Part shown: positions 29,678 to 36,693 of the stretch, piece by piece
Layout: every line of letters starts with the position of its first letter
Numbering within the stretch: position 1 is the first letter of the stretch
DNA from: JAKVKY01 sp964293585
Lineage (GTDB): Bacteria; Bacillota; Negativicutes; Acidaminococcales; Acidaminococcaceae
Direction of reading: 5' to 3'
Length of the DNA stretch: 36,693 nucleotides
Assembly: GCA_964293585.1 (NCBI GenBank)
Contig: CAXYYS010000020.1
Span: 1-36,693, forward strand
Program-made: the position numbers and the translations under genes
Notes under the pieces: model-generated
The model's input: only the letters and a program-made list of their open reading frames with translations
Told to the model about the DNA's origin: nothing
The model's database searches: none

Positions 29678-31828
29678 TCACACGATTTCTCCGTCTTCCT
29701 GCAGACGCTCTGCCAGCAAAGAATAACGCTTGCGGGTACGATCGTTCAAGACCGCCGTCTGCAAAGCGGCCTTGGTCCCTACCAGCAAAACTTTCTGTCT
29801 GGCCCTGGTCACCGCCGTGTACAGCAGGTTACGCTGCAACATGATATAATGCCCCGGCACCAGCGCCAAAATTACCATAGGATATTCGCTGCCCTGGGAT
29901 TTATGTACGCTCATGGCATAAGCCAGCTGTAAATCTGCTAGTTCTCCCTGCGCATAGGCTACATACTGTCCGTCCAACCGTTCAGGATACCAAACCTGTA
30001 CCGTCTGATCCTGGCTGATGGCCATGATGCGGCCGATATCGCCGTTATACACATCCTTATCATAATTATTGCGAATCTGCATGACCTTATCACCCAAACG
30101 GAATATGCCTCCCGGGATTCGGACCTCTCCCTTTCCCGGCGCGGCCGGATTCATCCTGGCCTGCAACAACTTATTTAAATTCTCTACCCCGCAGGGACCG
30201 CGATGCATGGGGGTTAAAACCTGGCACTGCTGCCAGTCTTTCTGATTGGCCGCCGCATATGTTTCCGTAATAAATGCGGCTGCTTCAAACTCGTTCTGGT
30301 AAAAAGCCATGGCAAAATCCGTACCCGGCACACATTCCGGCAAATCGCCCTGATTAATCTTATGCGCATTACGCACGATAGGACTGACTTCCGCCTGACG
30401 GAAAACTTCTTTTAAACGTACCACAGGCATCTTGCCGGAACGGATAATATCTTTTAAGACGCTGCCGGCACCCACACTGGGCAACTGGTCCACATCTCCC
30501 ACCAGGATCAGACGACAGCCGGCCGGCAGGGCCTCCAGCAAATGATAGGTCAGCACGATATCCAGCATCGAAGCTTCATCTATGATAACCGCATTAGCTT
30601 CTAAAGGATCGTCCTCATCTTTTCCAAAAACGCCGGTAACATTATATTCCAGCAGGCGGTGTACCGTCTTAGCTTCCTGCCCGGCTGCTTCGGCCAGACG
30701 CCGGGCCGCCCTGCCTGTTGGCGCTGCCAAAAGTACCTGACAGCCTGCACGTTTCAGCACCGCCAAAATACCTTTGATAATCGTAGTCTTACCGGTACCA
30801 GGACCACCGGTAAGGGCAAAGACGCCGTAGCGCAGTGACACCCTGATAGCTTCTTTCTGGGCTTCAGCCAATTCAATGCCTGCCTCTTTTTCCCAGGCTG
30901 CCATGATGCGTTCAGTATCCACTTTGCCCAGGCTGGCAGCATTATCCCGTAAATACAGCAGGTTCCTGGCTGTTTCCACCTCAGCCCGATACAGATATTC
31001 CGGATAAATTAAAGTTTGCCCGCCGTAATCCACCGTACGCAGCAGGTCCGCTTGAATCAGTTCATTACATTTTCGTTCCACCGGTCCCGGATCCACGCCC
31101 AGTAATCTGGTAGCCAGCCGTAGCAGTTCTCCTTCCGGAACACAGGTATGACCGTTGGTAGCAATCGTCGTCAGGGCAAATCCCAGACCTGCCTGAAGCC
31201 TGGCAGACGCTTCCCGTTCCACGCCCATGTCCATGGCAATCTTATCCGCCGTCTGAAAACCAATGCCGTCAATATCGGCGGCCAGATCGTACGGGTTATT
31301 CTGAATCCTTTCCAGGGCCAGATTGCCATAGGCTGCCTGAATGCGGGCCGCATAGTTGGCACTGATACCGTGGGACTCCAAAAATAACATCAGTTCCCGG
31401 ATTCCCGCCAGTTCTGCATAAGCTGCCCCGATATCTGCTGCTTTTTTCCGGCCGATACCCGGTACTTCTGCCAACCTGGCAGGCTGCTTAGATAAAATAT
31501 CTAAAGTGGCCGCACCAAAAGTAGCCACAATCCGTGCTGCCGTAACTTTACCGATACCCTTCACGGCGCCCGAGCCCAAGAAATGCTCTATTCCGGACGC
31601 TGAGGAAGGCATTACCGTCTTATAAGTCTGAATGGCAAACTGCCGGCCAAAGCGGCTATGTTCCTGCCACAACCCCTGCGCCACGATATTTTCACCTAAA
31701 AAAGGCGCTGGTCCTTTAAACACGGCAGTTACCTTGCCTGTACCTGGACTCTGCACCGCAAAAACACTAAAACCTTGGTCCGCACTTTGAAAGACGATAG
31801 CGGCCACGGCTCCTTCCAGTTGTTCCAT
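29678..31828 (-). CDS. recD2: RecD2-type SF1B DNA helicase
   Basis: This is a 5'-3' DNA helicase of 716 aa. The long N-terminal region characteristic of RecD2 includes helix-hairpin-helix segments (V-K-G-I-G-K-V-T-A, V-P-G-I-G-R-K-K-A). Helicase motifs follow: G-G-P-G-T-G-K-T (near 340), D-E-A-S-M-L-D, G-D-V-D-Q-L-P-S-V-G-A-G, T-P-M-H-R-G-P and the C-terminal M-S-V-H-K-S-Q-G-S-E. Family members act in replication-fork repair and mutation avoidance outside RecBCD. ATG at 31828 has GGGG 6 bases upstream; a GTG one codon earlier is less well placed. An extended -10 promoter lies at 31859-31867. Confidence 0.95.
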   Translation of the reverse strand: MEQLEGAVAAIVFQSADQGFSVFAVQSPGTGKVTAVFKGPAPFLGENIVAQGLWQEHSRFGRQFAIQTYKTVMPSSASGIEHFLGSGAVKGIGKVTAARIVATFGAATLDILSKQPARLAEVPGIGRKKAADIGAAYAELAGIRELMLFLESHGISANYAARIQAAYGNLALERIQNNPYDLAADIDGIGFQTADKIAMDMGVEREASARLQAGLGFALTTIATNGHTCVPEGELLRLATRLLGVDPGPVERKCNELIQADLLRTVDYGGQTLIYPEYLYRAEVETARNLLYLRDNAASLGKVDTERIMAAWEKEAGIELAEAQKEAIRVSLRYGVFALTGGPGTGKTTIIKGILAVLKRAGCQVLLAAPTGRAARRLAEAAGQEAKTVHRLLEYNVTGVFGKDEDDPLEANAVIIDEASMLDIVLTYHLLEALPAGCRLILVGDVDQLPSVGAGSVLKDIIRSGKMPVVRLKEVFRQAEVSPIVRNAHKINQGDLPECVPGTDFAMAFYQNEFEAAAFITETYAAANQKDWQQCQVLTPMHRGPCGVENLNKLLQARMNPAAPGKGEVRIPGGIFRLGDKVMQIRNNYDKDVYNGDIGRIMAISQDQTVQVWYPERLDGQYVAYAQGELADLQLAYAMSVHKSQGSEYPMVILALVPGHYIMLQRNLLYTAVTRARQKVLLVGTKAALQTAVLNDRTRKRYSLLAERLQEDGEIV

Positions 31829-31858
31829 CACACACCCCGTTCGTAATTATTCCTTTTA

Positions 31859-31867
31859 ATTATAACA
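31859..31867 (-). promoter_or_regulatory. Extended -10 promoter of recD2
   Basis: The minus strand has TGTTATAAT (TATAAT at 31859-31864), 30 bases before the recD2 start. It is back to back with the plus-strand promoter at 31895-31923. Confidence 0.6.
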
Positions 31868-31894
31868 CGGCCGGCGGCTAAAGACTATATTTCT

Positions 31895-31923
31895 TTGACA
31901 AGATGGACTACCTTTGGTATAAT
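31895..31923 (+). promoter_or_regulatory. Consensus sigma-A promoter of the decarboxylase-like gene
   Basis: Plus strand: perfect -35 TTGACA at 31895-31900, a 17-base spacer, and perfect -10 TATAAT at 31918-31923. It is the closest match to consensus in the window and predicts strong expression. Confidence 0.92.
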
Positions 31924-31934
31924 TTCTAAGCAAT

Positions 31935-31985
31935 ACAAAAAGCATCTGTATATGCTGTTTTGCAACTTTAGGCTTACGAAAGTTG
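31935..31985 (+). promoter_or_regulatory. Structured 5' leader of the decarboxylase-like gene
   Basis: Two hairpins lie between promoter and start codon. The first is a roughly 10-bp stem with a bulge around AGCAT (31941-31945) and ATGCT (31952-31956), extended by AAAA/TTTT. The second is a 7-bp stem CAACTTT/AAAGTTG (31963-31969 with 31979-31985). The second ends one base before the likely Shine-Dalgarno GGA, so it could limit ribosome access. It matches no riboswitch class I recognise. Confidence 0.4.
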
Positions 31986-31992
31986 GATGATT

Positions 31993-32472
31993 ATGAATTT
32001 AAAATCAACAGGCAAGCTGATTGCCATGGATATGTATAACTGCAGTACCGCTCTTCTGGATGATGCAGACAAGGTGGCCTGGACCCTGGAAGACAATGCT
32101 AAAAGCTGCAACATGAGTCCGCGCAAGATCATCATGGACCGGGAGGACGGCAGCAAAGAATTTTCTGTTGGTGTCTCCTGTAAGCAGGGACATGTCCTTA
32201 TGCATCTGTACCCGGAAATTGGTTTTGGCACCATTGATATCTTTACCCGCCGGGAGGATGCAGAACCAGACAGATTAGCTCGTGCGCTCCGGGAGTATTT
32301 CAATCCCGACAAAACTAAGATTACCTACCTGAACAGGGGAGATTTTGGCAGTGAGGCAGATATGAAACCACGCCGTCACCGTAATACTACCGCCATGCGC
32401 AGGATGCGCAACTTTGGCAACAATATGAGCCGTACCTTTACCCGGATTATTTTGAAGCCTAAATCCATGTAA
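31993..32472 (+). CDS. S-adenosylmethionine decarboxylase-like protein lacking processing and catalytic residues
   Basis: This 159-aa protein aligns over its length with the prokaryotic SpeH/AdoMetDC fold: G-K-L-I-A-M-D-M-Y-N-C, L-L-D-D, H-L-Y-P-E-I-G-F-G-T-I-D-I-F-T, then a helix and strand. In SpeH the chain cuts itself at Glu-Ser to make the pyruvoyl cofactor. Here that pair is Gln65-Gly66, and the catalytic Cys of F-T-C-G is Arg86 (F-T-R-R). The His of the processing site is kept (His71). So it should neither self-cleave nor decarboxylate SAM. A basic tail of about 35 residues (rich in Arg, Met, Asn) follows. ATG at 31993 has a weak GGA; another ATG at 31987 is in frame. It is monocistronic, with a consensus promoter and terminator. 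Possible roles include binding SAM, polyamines or RNA. Confidence 0.75.
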   Translation: MNLKSTGKLIAMDMYNCSTALLDDADKVAWTLEDNAKSCNMSPRKIIMDREDGSKEFSVGVSCKQGHVLMHLYPEIGFGTIDIFTRREDAEPDRLARALREYFNPDKTKITYLNRGDFGSEADMKPRRHRNTTAMRRMRNFGNNMSRTFTRIILKPKSM

Positions 32473-32486
32473 ACTCTATCCAGTCT

Positions 32487-32523
32487 AAAAAAAAGGACCA
32501 TCTCACAAGAGATGGCCCTTTTT
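32487..32523. terminator. Bidirectional terminator between convergent genes
   Basis: A stem of 15 pairs with one mismatch (32490-32504 with 32509-32523), loop ACAA, is flanked by A8 and T5. It serves the decarboxylase-like gene on plus and the VWA gene on minus. Confidence 0.9.
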
Positions 32524-32531
32524 ATATGTGC

Positions 32532-33176
32532 TTACCTGCGGCCGCGTTTACGTACATCTGCCTCCAGTTTCCGGTCCCAGCCCTTCTTGATTGTACCGTC
32601 ACGGCGAAAGCTCATGTTCAGGGAGCTCACGGCTTCATAACAGCACTGCACACCTGCTCCATCCGCCATATAATTGGTAGCCCGGTCTTGTCTGATGCCC
32701 ATCTTGCTGGCCGTCGCAATGGCATCTATGTTCGCGCCGATAAAAACAAACTCCCAACCCTGTTCCTGCTGCTGCTCCAGCAACTGTTTCACCTTGCCAA
32801 AAGTATATTCGGAACTGGCATTTTCGTAACCGTCAGTAATGATCGTAAACAAAGTTTTCTCGGGGCGCTGCTCCTCCCGGGTGTGCTCCTGAGCCGCTTT
32901 AATCTTTGCTACCGTCCGGCCGATAGCATCTAACAACGCCGTACAGCCTTCCACATAATAATCTTTTTCTGTAAGAGGATTAACTCCCGTCAGCGCGACA
33001 CGGTCATGCAAAAGTTCATATTTGTCGTCAAAAAGTACCGTAGTGACCAGTGCCTGGCCTTCCAGTTTCTTTTGGGCCGCCAACAAACCGTTAAATCCGC
33101 CGATGGTATCAGCTTCCAAGCCTTCCATAGAACCGCTGCGATCCAGGATAAAAACTAATTCTGTCAAATTCTTCAT
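32532..33176 (-). CDS. VWA-domain protein (MIDAS intact)
   Basis: This 214-aa cytoplasmic von Willebrand factor A domain has a complete metal-ion-dependent adhesion site: D-R-S-G-S (12-16), Thr in G-C-T-A-L-L-D-A-I, and Asp in I-I-T-D-G-Y-E-N. No signal peptide or transmembrane segment is seen. Stand-alone VWA proteins of this kind resemble the TerY group and usually mediate metal-dependent protein assembly. The C-terminus is rich in Arg and Lys. GGAGG lies 8 bases before the ATG and is part of an inverted repeat. It follows the macro-domain gene by 78 bases with a candidate promoter in between. Confidence 0.85.
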   Translation of the reverse strand: MKNLTELVFILDRSGSMEGLEADTIGGFNGLLAAQKKLEGQALVTTVLFDDKYELLHDRVALTGVNPLTEKDYYVEGCTALLDAIGRTVAKIKAAQEHTREEQRPEKTLFTIITDGYENASSEYTFGKVKQLLEQQQEQGWEFVFIGANIDAIATASKMGIRQDRATNYMADGAGVQCCYEAVSSLNMSFRRDGTIKKGWDRKLEADVRKRGRR

Positions 33177-33187
33177 CGTATCAACCT

Positions 33188-33209
33188 CCTTAACTTGGTT
33201 AAGTTAAGG
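33188..33209 (-). repeat. 9-bp inverted repeat overlapping the VWA ribosome binding site
   Basis: CCTTAACTT (33201-33209 on minus) and AAGTTAAGG (33188-33196) are separated by AACC. The second arm includes the AAGG of the AAGGAGG Shine-Dalgarno. As RNA it is a hairpin hiding the site; as DNA it is a good dimeric operator. Confidence 0.6.
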
Positions 33210-33214
33210 ATAGC

Positions 33215-33244
33215 ACTTTAAAAAAGAAAGTGGTCGTTTGCCAA
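33215..33244 (-). promoter_or_regulatory. Candidate promoter of the VWA gene
   Basis: Minus strand: -35 TTGGCA at 33239-33244 and -10 TAAAGT at 33215-33220, with an 18-base spacer. It is a moderate match, just upstream of the inverted repeat at 33188-33209. Confidence 0.4.
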
Positions 33245-33254
33245 GCGACATGAC

Positions 33255-34322
33255 TCAGGGTCCAAAAGGTTTTTCCCCACAGGAACCCAAAAGCTCGTTG
33301 ACTTCAATAATGTCATAAATCTTTTTTTCAAAGCAATACTGTACGATGACATCCGCTTTCACCGCCGGTGAAAAGGCATAGCCGGCCCGGGCTAGTAGAT
33401 CCTCCGCGTCATAAACGGACAGATGCAGGGCGATGGCCAGAGAGAGGGCCGTGGCTTTACTGGGCTTATACTGTTTCGCCTTCCTGATCTTGGAAAATAG
33501 TTTCCGGTCCAGGTTAGCACGCTGGTAAACCTCAATCTCGCTTAAGCCGCGTTCTTTGATTAGTTTAAATAATGTTTCGGTAAAACCGGGCAACAGAGAC
33601 GGCATTCCCGGCAAAGACATCATCTGGTATTCTTCAACCATTATTGAATCTGCCCGCTTCTCGCTAAAAGACGAAGCCTGTTCATGTTCCCGCAAGGCCC
33701 GCAGCTCCCGGGACATAATCTGGTCCTGTTCCAGTTCATGCCGGCTGCGCTGCCGGTAACGCGGTCTCAGATTAGCGCTTTCTTCTAAGATGTTCTCATA
33801 ATGTTTACTCAGATAATCATCCAGGGAAACTTTTACCTTGTCTGAAACGGTCAGCTTAAACCGGTCGTAAACCACCAGGTAAACTATCAAGTCCGCTTCC
33901 TGCAAGAATTTCCGGATGGTGGCCAGAGCTATGTGTAAAGCTTCTTTTTTAGGATAGCCATAGATACCTGTGCTGATCAGAGGAAAAGCAATGGAACGAC
34001 AGCCATGTTCCAGGGCCAGAACCAGGGCATGCTCATAGCAGGAAGCCAAAAGCTCCGCCTCATGGTTCTGCCCGCCTTCCCAAATTGGTCCGGCTACATG
34101 GATCACATATTTGGCCGGCAGCTTAAAGCCGGGGGTTAGTACCGCCTGCCCCAGCGGACATTTGCCAAGCTTGCGGCAAGCGGCTTCCAGTTCCGTATAA
34201 CCAGCAGCTGCAAAGATAGCACCACAGGCACCACCGCCAGGGAGCAACCCCGTATTGGCAGGATTCACGATAGCATCCGTCTGCATGGTAACGATATCTT
34301 TTTCAACAATGTATAAAGGCAC
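33255..34322 (-). CDS. Macro-domain (ADP-ribose-binding) protein with helical C-terminal domain
   Basis: Residues 1-165 form a macro domain: D-A-I-V-N-P-A-N-T-G (Asn20, Asn23), the Gly-rich P-G-G-G-A-C-G-A-I loop and I-S-T-G-I-Y-G-Y-P. Such domains bind or hydrolyse ADP-ribose on proteins or nucleic acids. After a basic linker, residues about 245-345 form an all-helical domain (L-I-K-E-R-G-L-S-E-I-E-V-Y-Q-R-A-N-L-D-R-K-L-F-S-K-I-R). It looks like a helix-turn-helix and recurs with macro domains in Bacillota (recollection). The start is GTG with GGAG 9 bases upstream. It is probably expressed with or near the VWA gene. Confidence 0.83.
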   Translation of the reverse strand: MPLYIVEKDIVTMQTDAIVNPANTGLLPGGGACGAIFAAAGYTELEAACRKLGKCPLGQAVLTPGFKLPAKYVIHVAGPIWEGGQNHEAELLASCYEHALVLALEHGCRSIAFPLISTGIYGYPKKEALHIALATIRKFLQEADLIVYLVVYDRFKLTVSDKVKVSLDDYLSKHYENILEESANLRPRYRQRSRHELEQDQIMSRELRALREHEQASSFSEKRADSIMVEEYQMMSLPGMPSLLPGFTETLFKLIKERGLSEIEVYQRANLDRKLFSKIRKAKQYKPSKATALSLAIALHLSVYDAEDLLARAGYAFSPAVKADVIVQYCFEKKIYDIIEVNELLGSCGEKPFGP

Positions 34323-34361
34323 CGTCCATCACTCCTTTACCGTAGTTATTTAAGAAAAACC

Positions 34362-34871
34362 TTAATGTTCCCACTCCTGTTTACTGCGAGTACGGTTTAA
34401 GACAAAATCCATGGCACCGCTTTTTAATAACAGGCCGGCAATGATACTGCCGCCAATAGTGCTTACCAGAAACGGCGGGATAAAAAACCAGGCTGCCGCT
34501 TTACTGCCCAGGACGAATTTGGCTACCACCCAGGCTACACTGCCGCCCAGAATGCCGGTACCAAAAACTTCACCCAGCATAGCCGCCGGCAACTTTTGCC
34601 AATATTTATACAACAATCCGGCACACAAGGCGCCAATCATGCTGCCAGGAAACGCTAACAGAGAACCTGTCCCCAGAGCGTTGCGCAGACAGGAAATCAC
34701 AAAAGCAATAGCTACTGCCGGGCCCGGGCCCAAAATAACCGCACTCAGCACATTAATGGCATGTTGTACGGGAAAACATTTAGACACCCCGGCCGGAATA
34801 TAGATAAGATTGGCACACAAGGTACCGATAGCCACAAACAAAGCACACAAAGTTAAACGATAAGTACGCAT
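34362..34871 (-). CDS. thiW: ECF transporter S component ThiW
   Basis: This 169-aa integral membrane protein has about five to six hydrophobic helices and the ThiW signature F-P-V-Q-H-A-I-N-V-L-S-A-V-I-L-G-P followed by L-R-N-A-L-G-T-G-S-L-L-A-F-P-G-S-M-I-G-A. ThiW is the substrate-capturing subunit for a thiamine precursor (probably the thiazole) and works with the shared EcfA/A'/T module, which is not in this window. The ribosome binding site (GACAGG) is close and weak. In many genomes thiW has a TPP riboswitch; none fits in the 36 bases here, so it likely depends on the upstream gene's transcript. Confidence 0.93.
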   Translation of the reverse strand: MRTYRLTLCALFVAIGTLCANLIYIPAGVSKCFPVQHAINVLSAVILGPGPAVAIAFVISCLRNALGTGSLLAFPGSMIGALCAGLLYKYWQKLPAAMLGEVFGTGILGGSVAWVVAKFVLGSKAAAWFFIPPFLVSTIGGSIIAGLLLKSGAMDFVLNRTRSKQEWEH

Positions 34872-34907
34872 CCTGTCAGCTTCTTTCTTTACATCTCATG
34901 ATCCAGC

Positions 34908-36434
34908 TTACAACTTCACGGAAGCTTCTCTTAGGAGAGGCTGCCGGTATAAATCAAACTGCCTGATAGTCCCGGTAATAACTGTATCGGGACTCTGGCC
35001 CTGTTTATGCAGATAGCACAAACCGTTGAACATGTTTTGCTTATTAAAATAGAGTTGCGCCTGAAAATCGGTAGTGAACGGCACCAGCTGCTTATCTGTA
35101 AAAATATCATACCCCTGCTGCCTCATCACCATCGTGTTGCGTGGTAAATGCAGCTCCAGGTGTCCATCCATGTGCACCATGGCATTATCCGGATTGATAT
35201 CCATCTTAGACTGCAGGTTAGACATCTTAAAAATCTGCTCCAACCTGGTCCTGGTTGCTGCCTGCAGTACCGGTTTCTGCATAAATTTTTCAAAGACTAA
35301 CTTAGTCAGTTCCGGATTCTTCAAAAAGCTCCCAAACTTATCCCCTTCCTGGGGCGCAAATTTTACAGAAACAGAAAGCAGACCTTCCTGATAGAGGGAC
35401 AATGCCGCCTGCGTATCTATATTTGCCAGGTTAGAAGTGATATTGAGCTGCCGGTCCTGAGTTGTAACCTGCAGCTGGCTATCCGGACCCAATTGGGTTT
35501 CCAGATATTTTTCAATACCCGCGTAAGGAAGGGCGCCAAAAGCTGAGTACGCCATCCCGGCATTATTACCCTGGGTAAAAGCATACATCCAGGTGTGCGG
35601 CACACGATATTCTTTCTGAAAAACGGTATCTTTAATTAGCAGCGGTTCATTACTGGCCTGAGGTGCAAAAAATTGAACCGACCTGGCAAAATTGCGATTA
35701 GCTTTTTTATAGGCGTCCAGACTGAAAGGTTCCTGTGCCAACAGACCTAGTTTTTTACCCAGGGTCTCTTCCAGTTTCTCACGGGAGTTACGCCACAGCT
35801 CCCCCTCCTGGGTATAACCGTTACCAATCTGCAGCAACCGGTCATGCTGGCTCAATAAATAATTATCCGCAATCACTTTCAGCTTCAGCTGCATTTCTTT
35901 ACCGTCAGCGCTAAATTCTACTCCCGGTTGTTGCTTTTTGCTCTGCTCCTGCTGTTCCCTGGTAAAAGGTTCCGGCAACTGGACTTTGTAGTTGATTTCT
36001 GTGGCATTTTGGTAAGCCAAAGCCGGCACACCGGCCACCTTCGTTATCTGATAGGTAAATTTCCCGGCCCCGGACAAATCCTGGACCAGCTTGTGGCCCC
36101 AGGGCTTTTGCGACTGGCTTAAAAAGGCGTAGGCTGGTTCACGCAGCACATCCTTACCGGCTTTAATATCCTTATCCATGGCCTGTAGTAAGGTAGCAAA
36201 CTCAGATGTCGTAAAAGTTTTCCCATCCTTTTGCATTTCCCTGGACACGAAACTATGGATGCCACTGGCACTGTCCATAGCTACCACCGCATCCTTGGTC
36301 ACAAACAAGCTATACCGCTCCGGGATGGCAATGCTAAAACCACCCTCCTTGCTGACATATTCAAAAGCGCCGCACCAGGACGAAACCGTGGTCAAGCCTA
36401 AGAAGATCAGCGCCGCTACTTTCCGCAGCCGCAT
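34908..36434 (-). CDS. Large secreted protein of unknown function
   Basis: This 508-aa protein has a signal peptide ending near W-C-G-A-F. The mature N-terminus (F-E-Y-V-S-K-E-G-G-F-S-I-A-I-P-E-R-Y) resembles the start of PsbP-like or DUF-type secreted domains that read G-F-S-I-x-x-P, and a similar length of unknown sequence follows. No catalytic motif, transmembrane segment or metal site stands out. GGAG lies about 8 bases before the ATG. It is 36 bases upstream of thiW and likely in the same transcript; the functional link is unclear. Confidence 0.6.
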   Translation of the reverse strand: MRLRKVAALIFLGLTTVSSWCGAFEYVSKEGGFSIAIPERYSLFVTKDAVVAMDSASGIHSFVSREMQKDGKTFTTSEFATLLQAMDKDIKAGKDVLREPAYAFLSQSQKPWGHKLVQDLSGAGKFTYQITKVAGVPALAYQNATEINYKVQLPEPFTREQQEQSKKQQPGVEFSADGKEMQLKLKVIADNYLLSQHDRLLQIGNGYTQEGELWRNSREKLEETLGKKLGLLAQEPFSLDAYKKANRNFARSVQFFAPQASNEPLLIKDTVFQKEYRVPHTWMYAFTQGNNAGMAYSAFGALPYAGIEKYLETQLGPDSQLQVTTQDRQLNITSNLANIDTQAALSLYQEGLLSVSVKFAPQEGDKFGSFLKNPELTKLVFEKFMQKPVLQAATRTRLEQIFKMSNLQSKMDINPDNAMVHMDGHLELHLPRNTMVMRQQGYDIFTDKQLVPFTTDFQAQLYFNKQNMFNGLCYLHKQGQSPDTVITGTIRQFDLYRQPLLREASVKL

Positions 36435-36488
36435 CTTTAACGCTCCTTCCTCTTCCTACACAAGCTAAAAGCCAAACTGTGCTTTACT

Positions 36489-36531
36489 AAAAAAACAGGG
36501 TTGCTGCCGGATAATCCCGCAACAACCCTGT
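36489..36531 (-). terminator. Terminator of the gene at the right edge
   Basis: A 13-bp stem with one G-U pair (36495-36507 with 36519-36531) and an 11-base loop are followed on minus by six T (36489-36494). It lies 6 bases after the stop codon at 36538. Confidence 0.93.
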
Positions 36532-36537
36532 GTCCGT

Positions 36538-36693
36538 TTAGCAGCTCTTAAAAATTACATAAGTTTGCGCATTATAACGGCTTAAAACCTGCCAGTGTAC
36601 TACACCTTTGTACGCATCGTGCTTGGAATATTCCGTAACCAGCGTACTGCCGCTCACTGGATATTCTTTACCACCGACGATGACATTCTTCAC
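36538..36693 (-). CDS. C-terminal 51 codons of an unidentified protein (runs off right edge)
   Basis: The minus strand is open from the window edge to TAA at 36538. The visible part contains V-I-V-G-G-K-E-Y-P-V-S-G-S-T-L-V-T-E-Y-S and ends V-I-F-K-S-C. The first visible codon is GTG, so it could be either an internal Val or a start; no ribosome binding site can be checked. The strong terminator after it supports a real gene. No family recognised. Confidence 0.55.
   Translation of the reverse strand: MKNVIVGGKEYPVSGSTLVTEYSKHDAYKGVVHWQVLSRYNAQTYVIFKSC

Noticed and set aside
34872..34907. TPP riboswitch before thiW
   Set aside because: The gap is only 36 bases, too short for the aptamer, and no THI-box core is visible there.

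Overview
The window looks like a chromosomal segment of a Bacillota bacterium with an outer membrane, most likely a Negativicute (possibly Acidaminococcales). The evidence is a Firmicutes-type ctsR-clpC-radA...yacL-ispD-ispF-gltX-cysS-mrnC-thyX-rlmB-yacP-sigH block, GGAGG ribosome binding sites and a SAM-I riboswitch, together with many small secreted proteins that carry short repeats resembling the BamE/SmpA fold. No sporulation genes, insertion sequences, CRISPR arrays or rRNA genes are visible. Almost every gene lies on the minus strand, so transcription mostly runs from high to low coordinates. The lineage assignment is an inference.

Layout. 1-745: five minus-strand tRNA genes (Thr-UGU, Tyr, fMet, Thr-GGU, Met) expressed from one consensus promoter and followed by the start of tuf (EF-Tu). 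745-3270: uppP, then a two-gene unit of a BrxF-like P-loop protein and a phosphofructokinase. 3404-12490: the conserved information-processing block sigH, yacP/rae1, rlmB, thyX, mrnC, cysS, gltX, ispF, ispD and yacL. 12674-17590: a lineage-specific insert in the usual place of disA, holding a DUF4163/DUF3298 protein, a metallophosphoesterase, a secreted BamE-like protein, a class-A-beta-lactamase-like lipoprotein, a flavoprotein and a decayed acyl-CoA thioesterase. 17596-22760: carD, radA, a ClpC with a ClpE/McsA-type zinc finger, and ctsR with its promoter and operator; mcsA and mcsB are absent.

22880-28840: cell-envelope and metabolic genes: a BamE-like repeat protein, metQ under a SAM-I riboswitch, a MazG-type pyrophosphohydrolase, two secreted proteins, a ComEC-like metallo-beta-lactamase lipoprotein and pgi. 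28900-31830: comFC and recD2. 31890-32520: a plus-strand gene with a consensus promoter encoding an S-adenosylmethionine decarboxylase homologue that lacks the self-cleavage serine and the catalytic cysteine. 32530-34320: a VWA protein and a macro-domain protein with a helical C-terminal domain. 34360-36693: thiW, a large secreted protein of unknown function, and the 3' end of another gene.

The strongest candidates for new biology are the decarboxylase-like pseudoenzyme (31993-32472), the ClpC/ClpE hybrid that has lost its M-domain in a locus lacking McsA/McsB (19634-22198), the macro-domain/VWA pair (32532-34322), the orphan BrxF-like ATPase in front of pfkA (2806-3267), and the family of secreted BamE-like repeat proteins.
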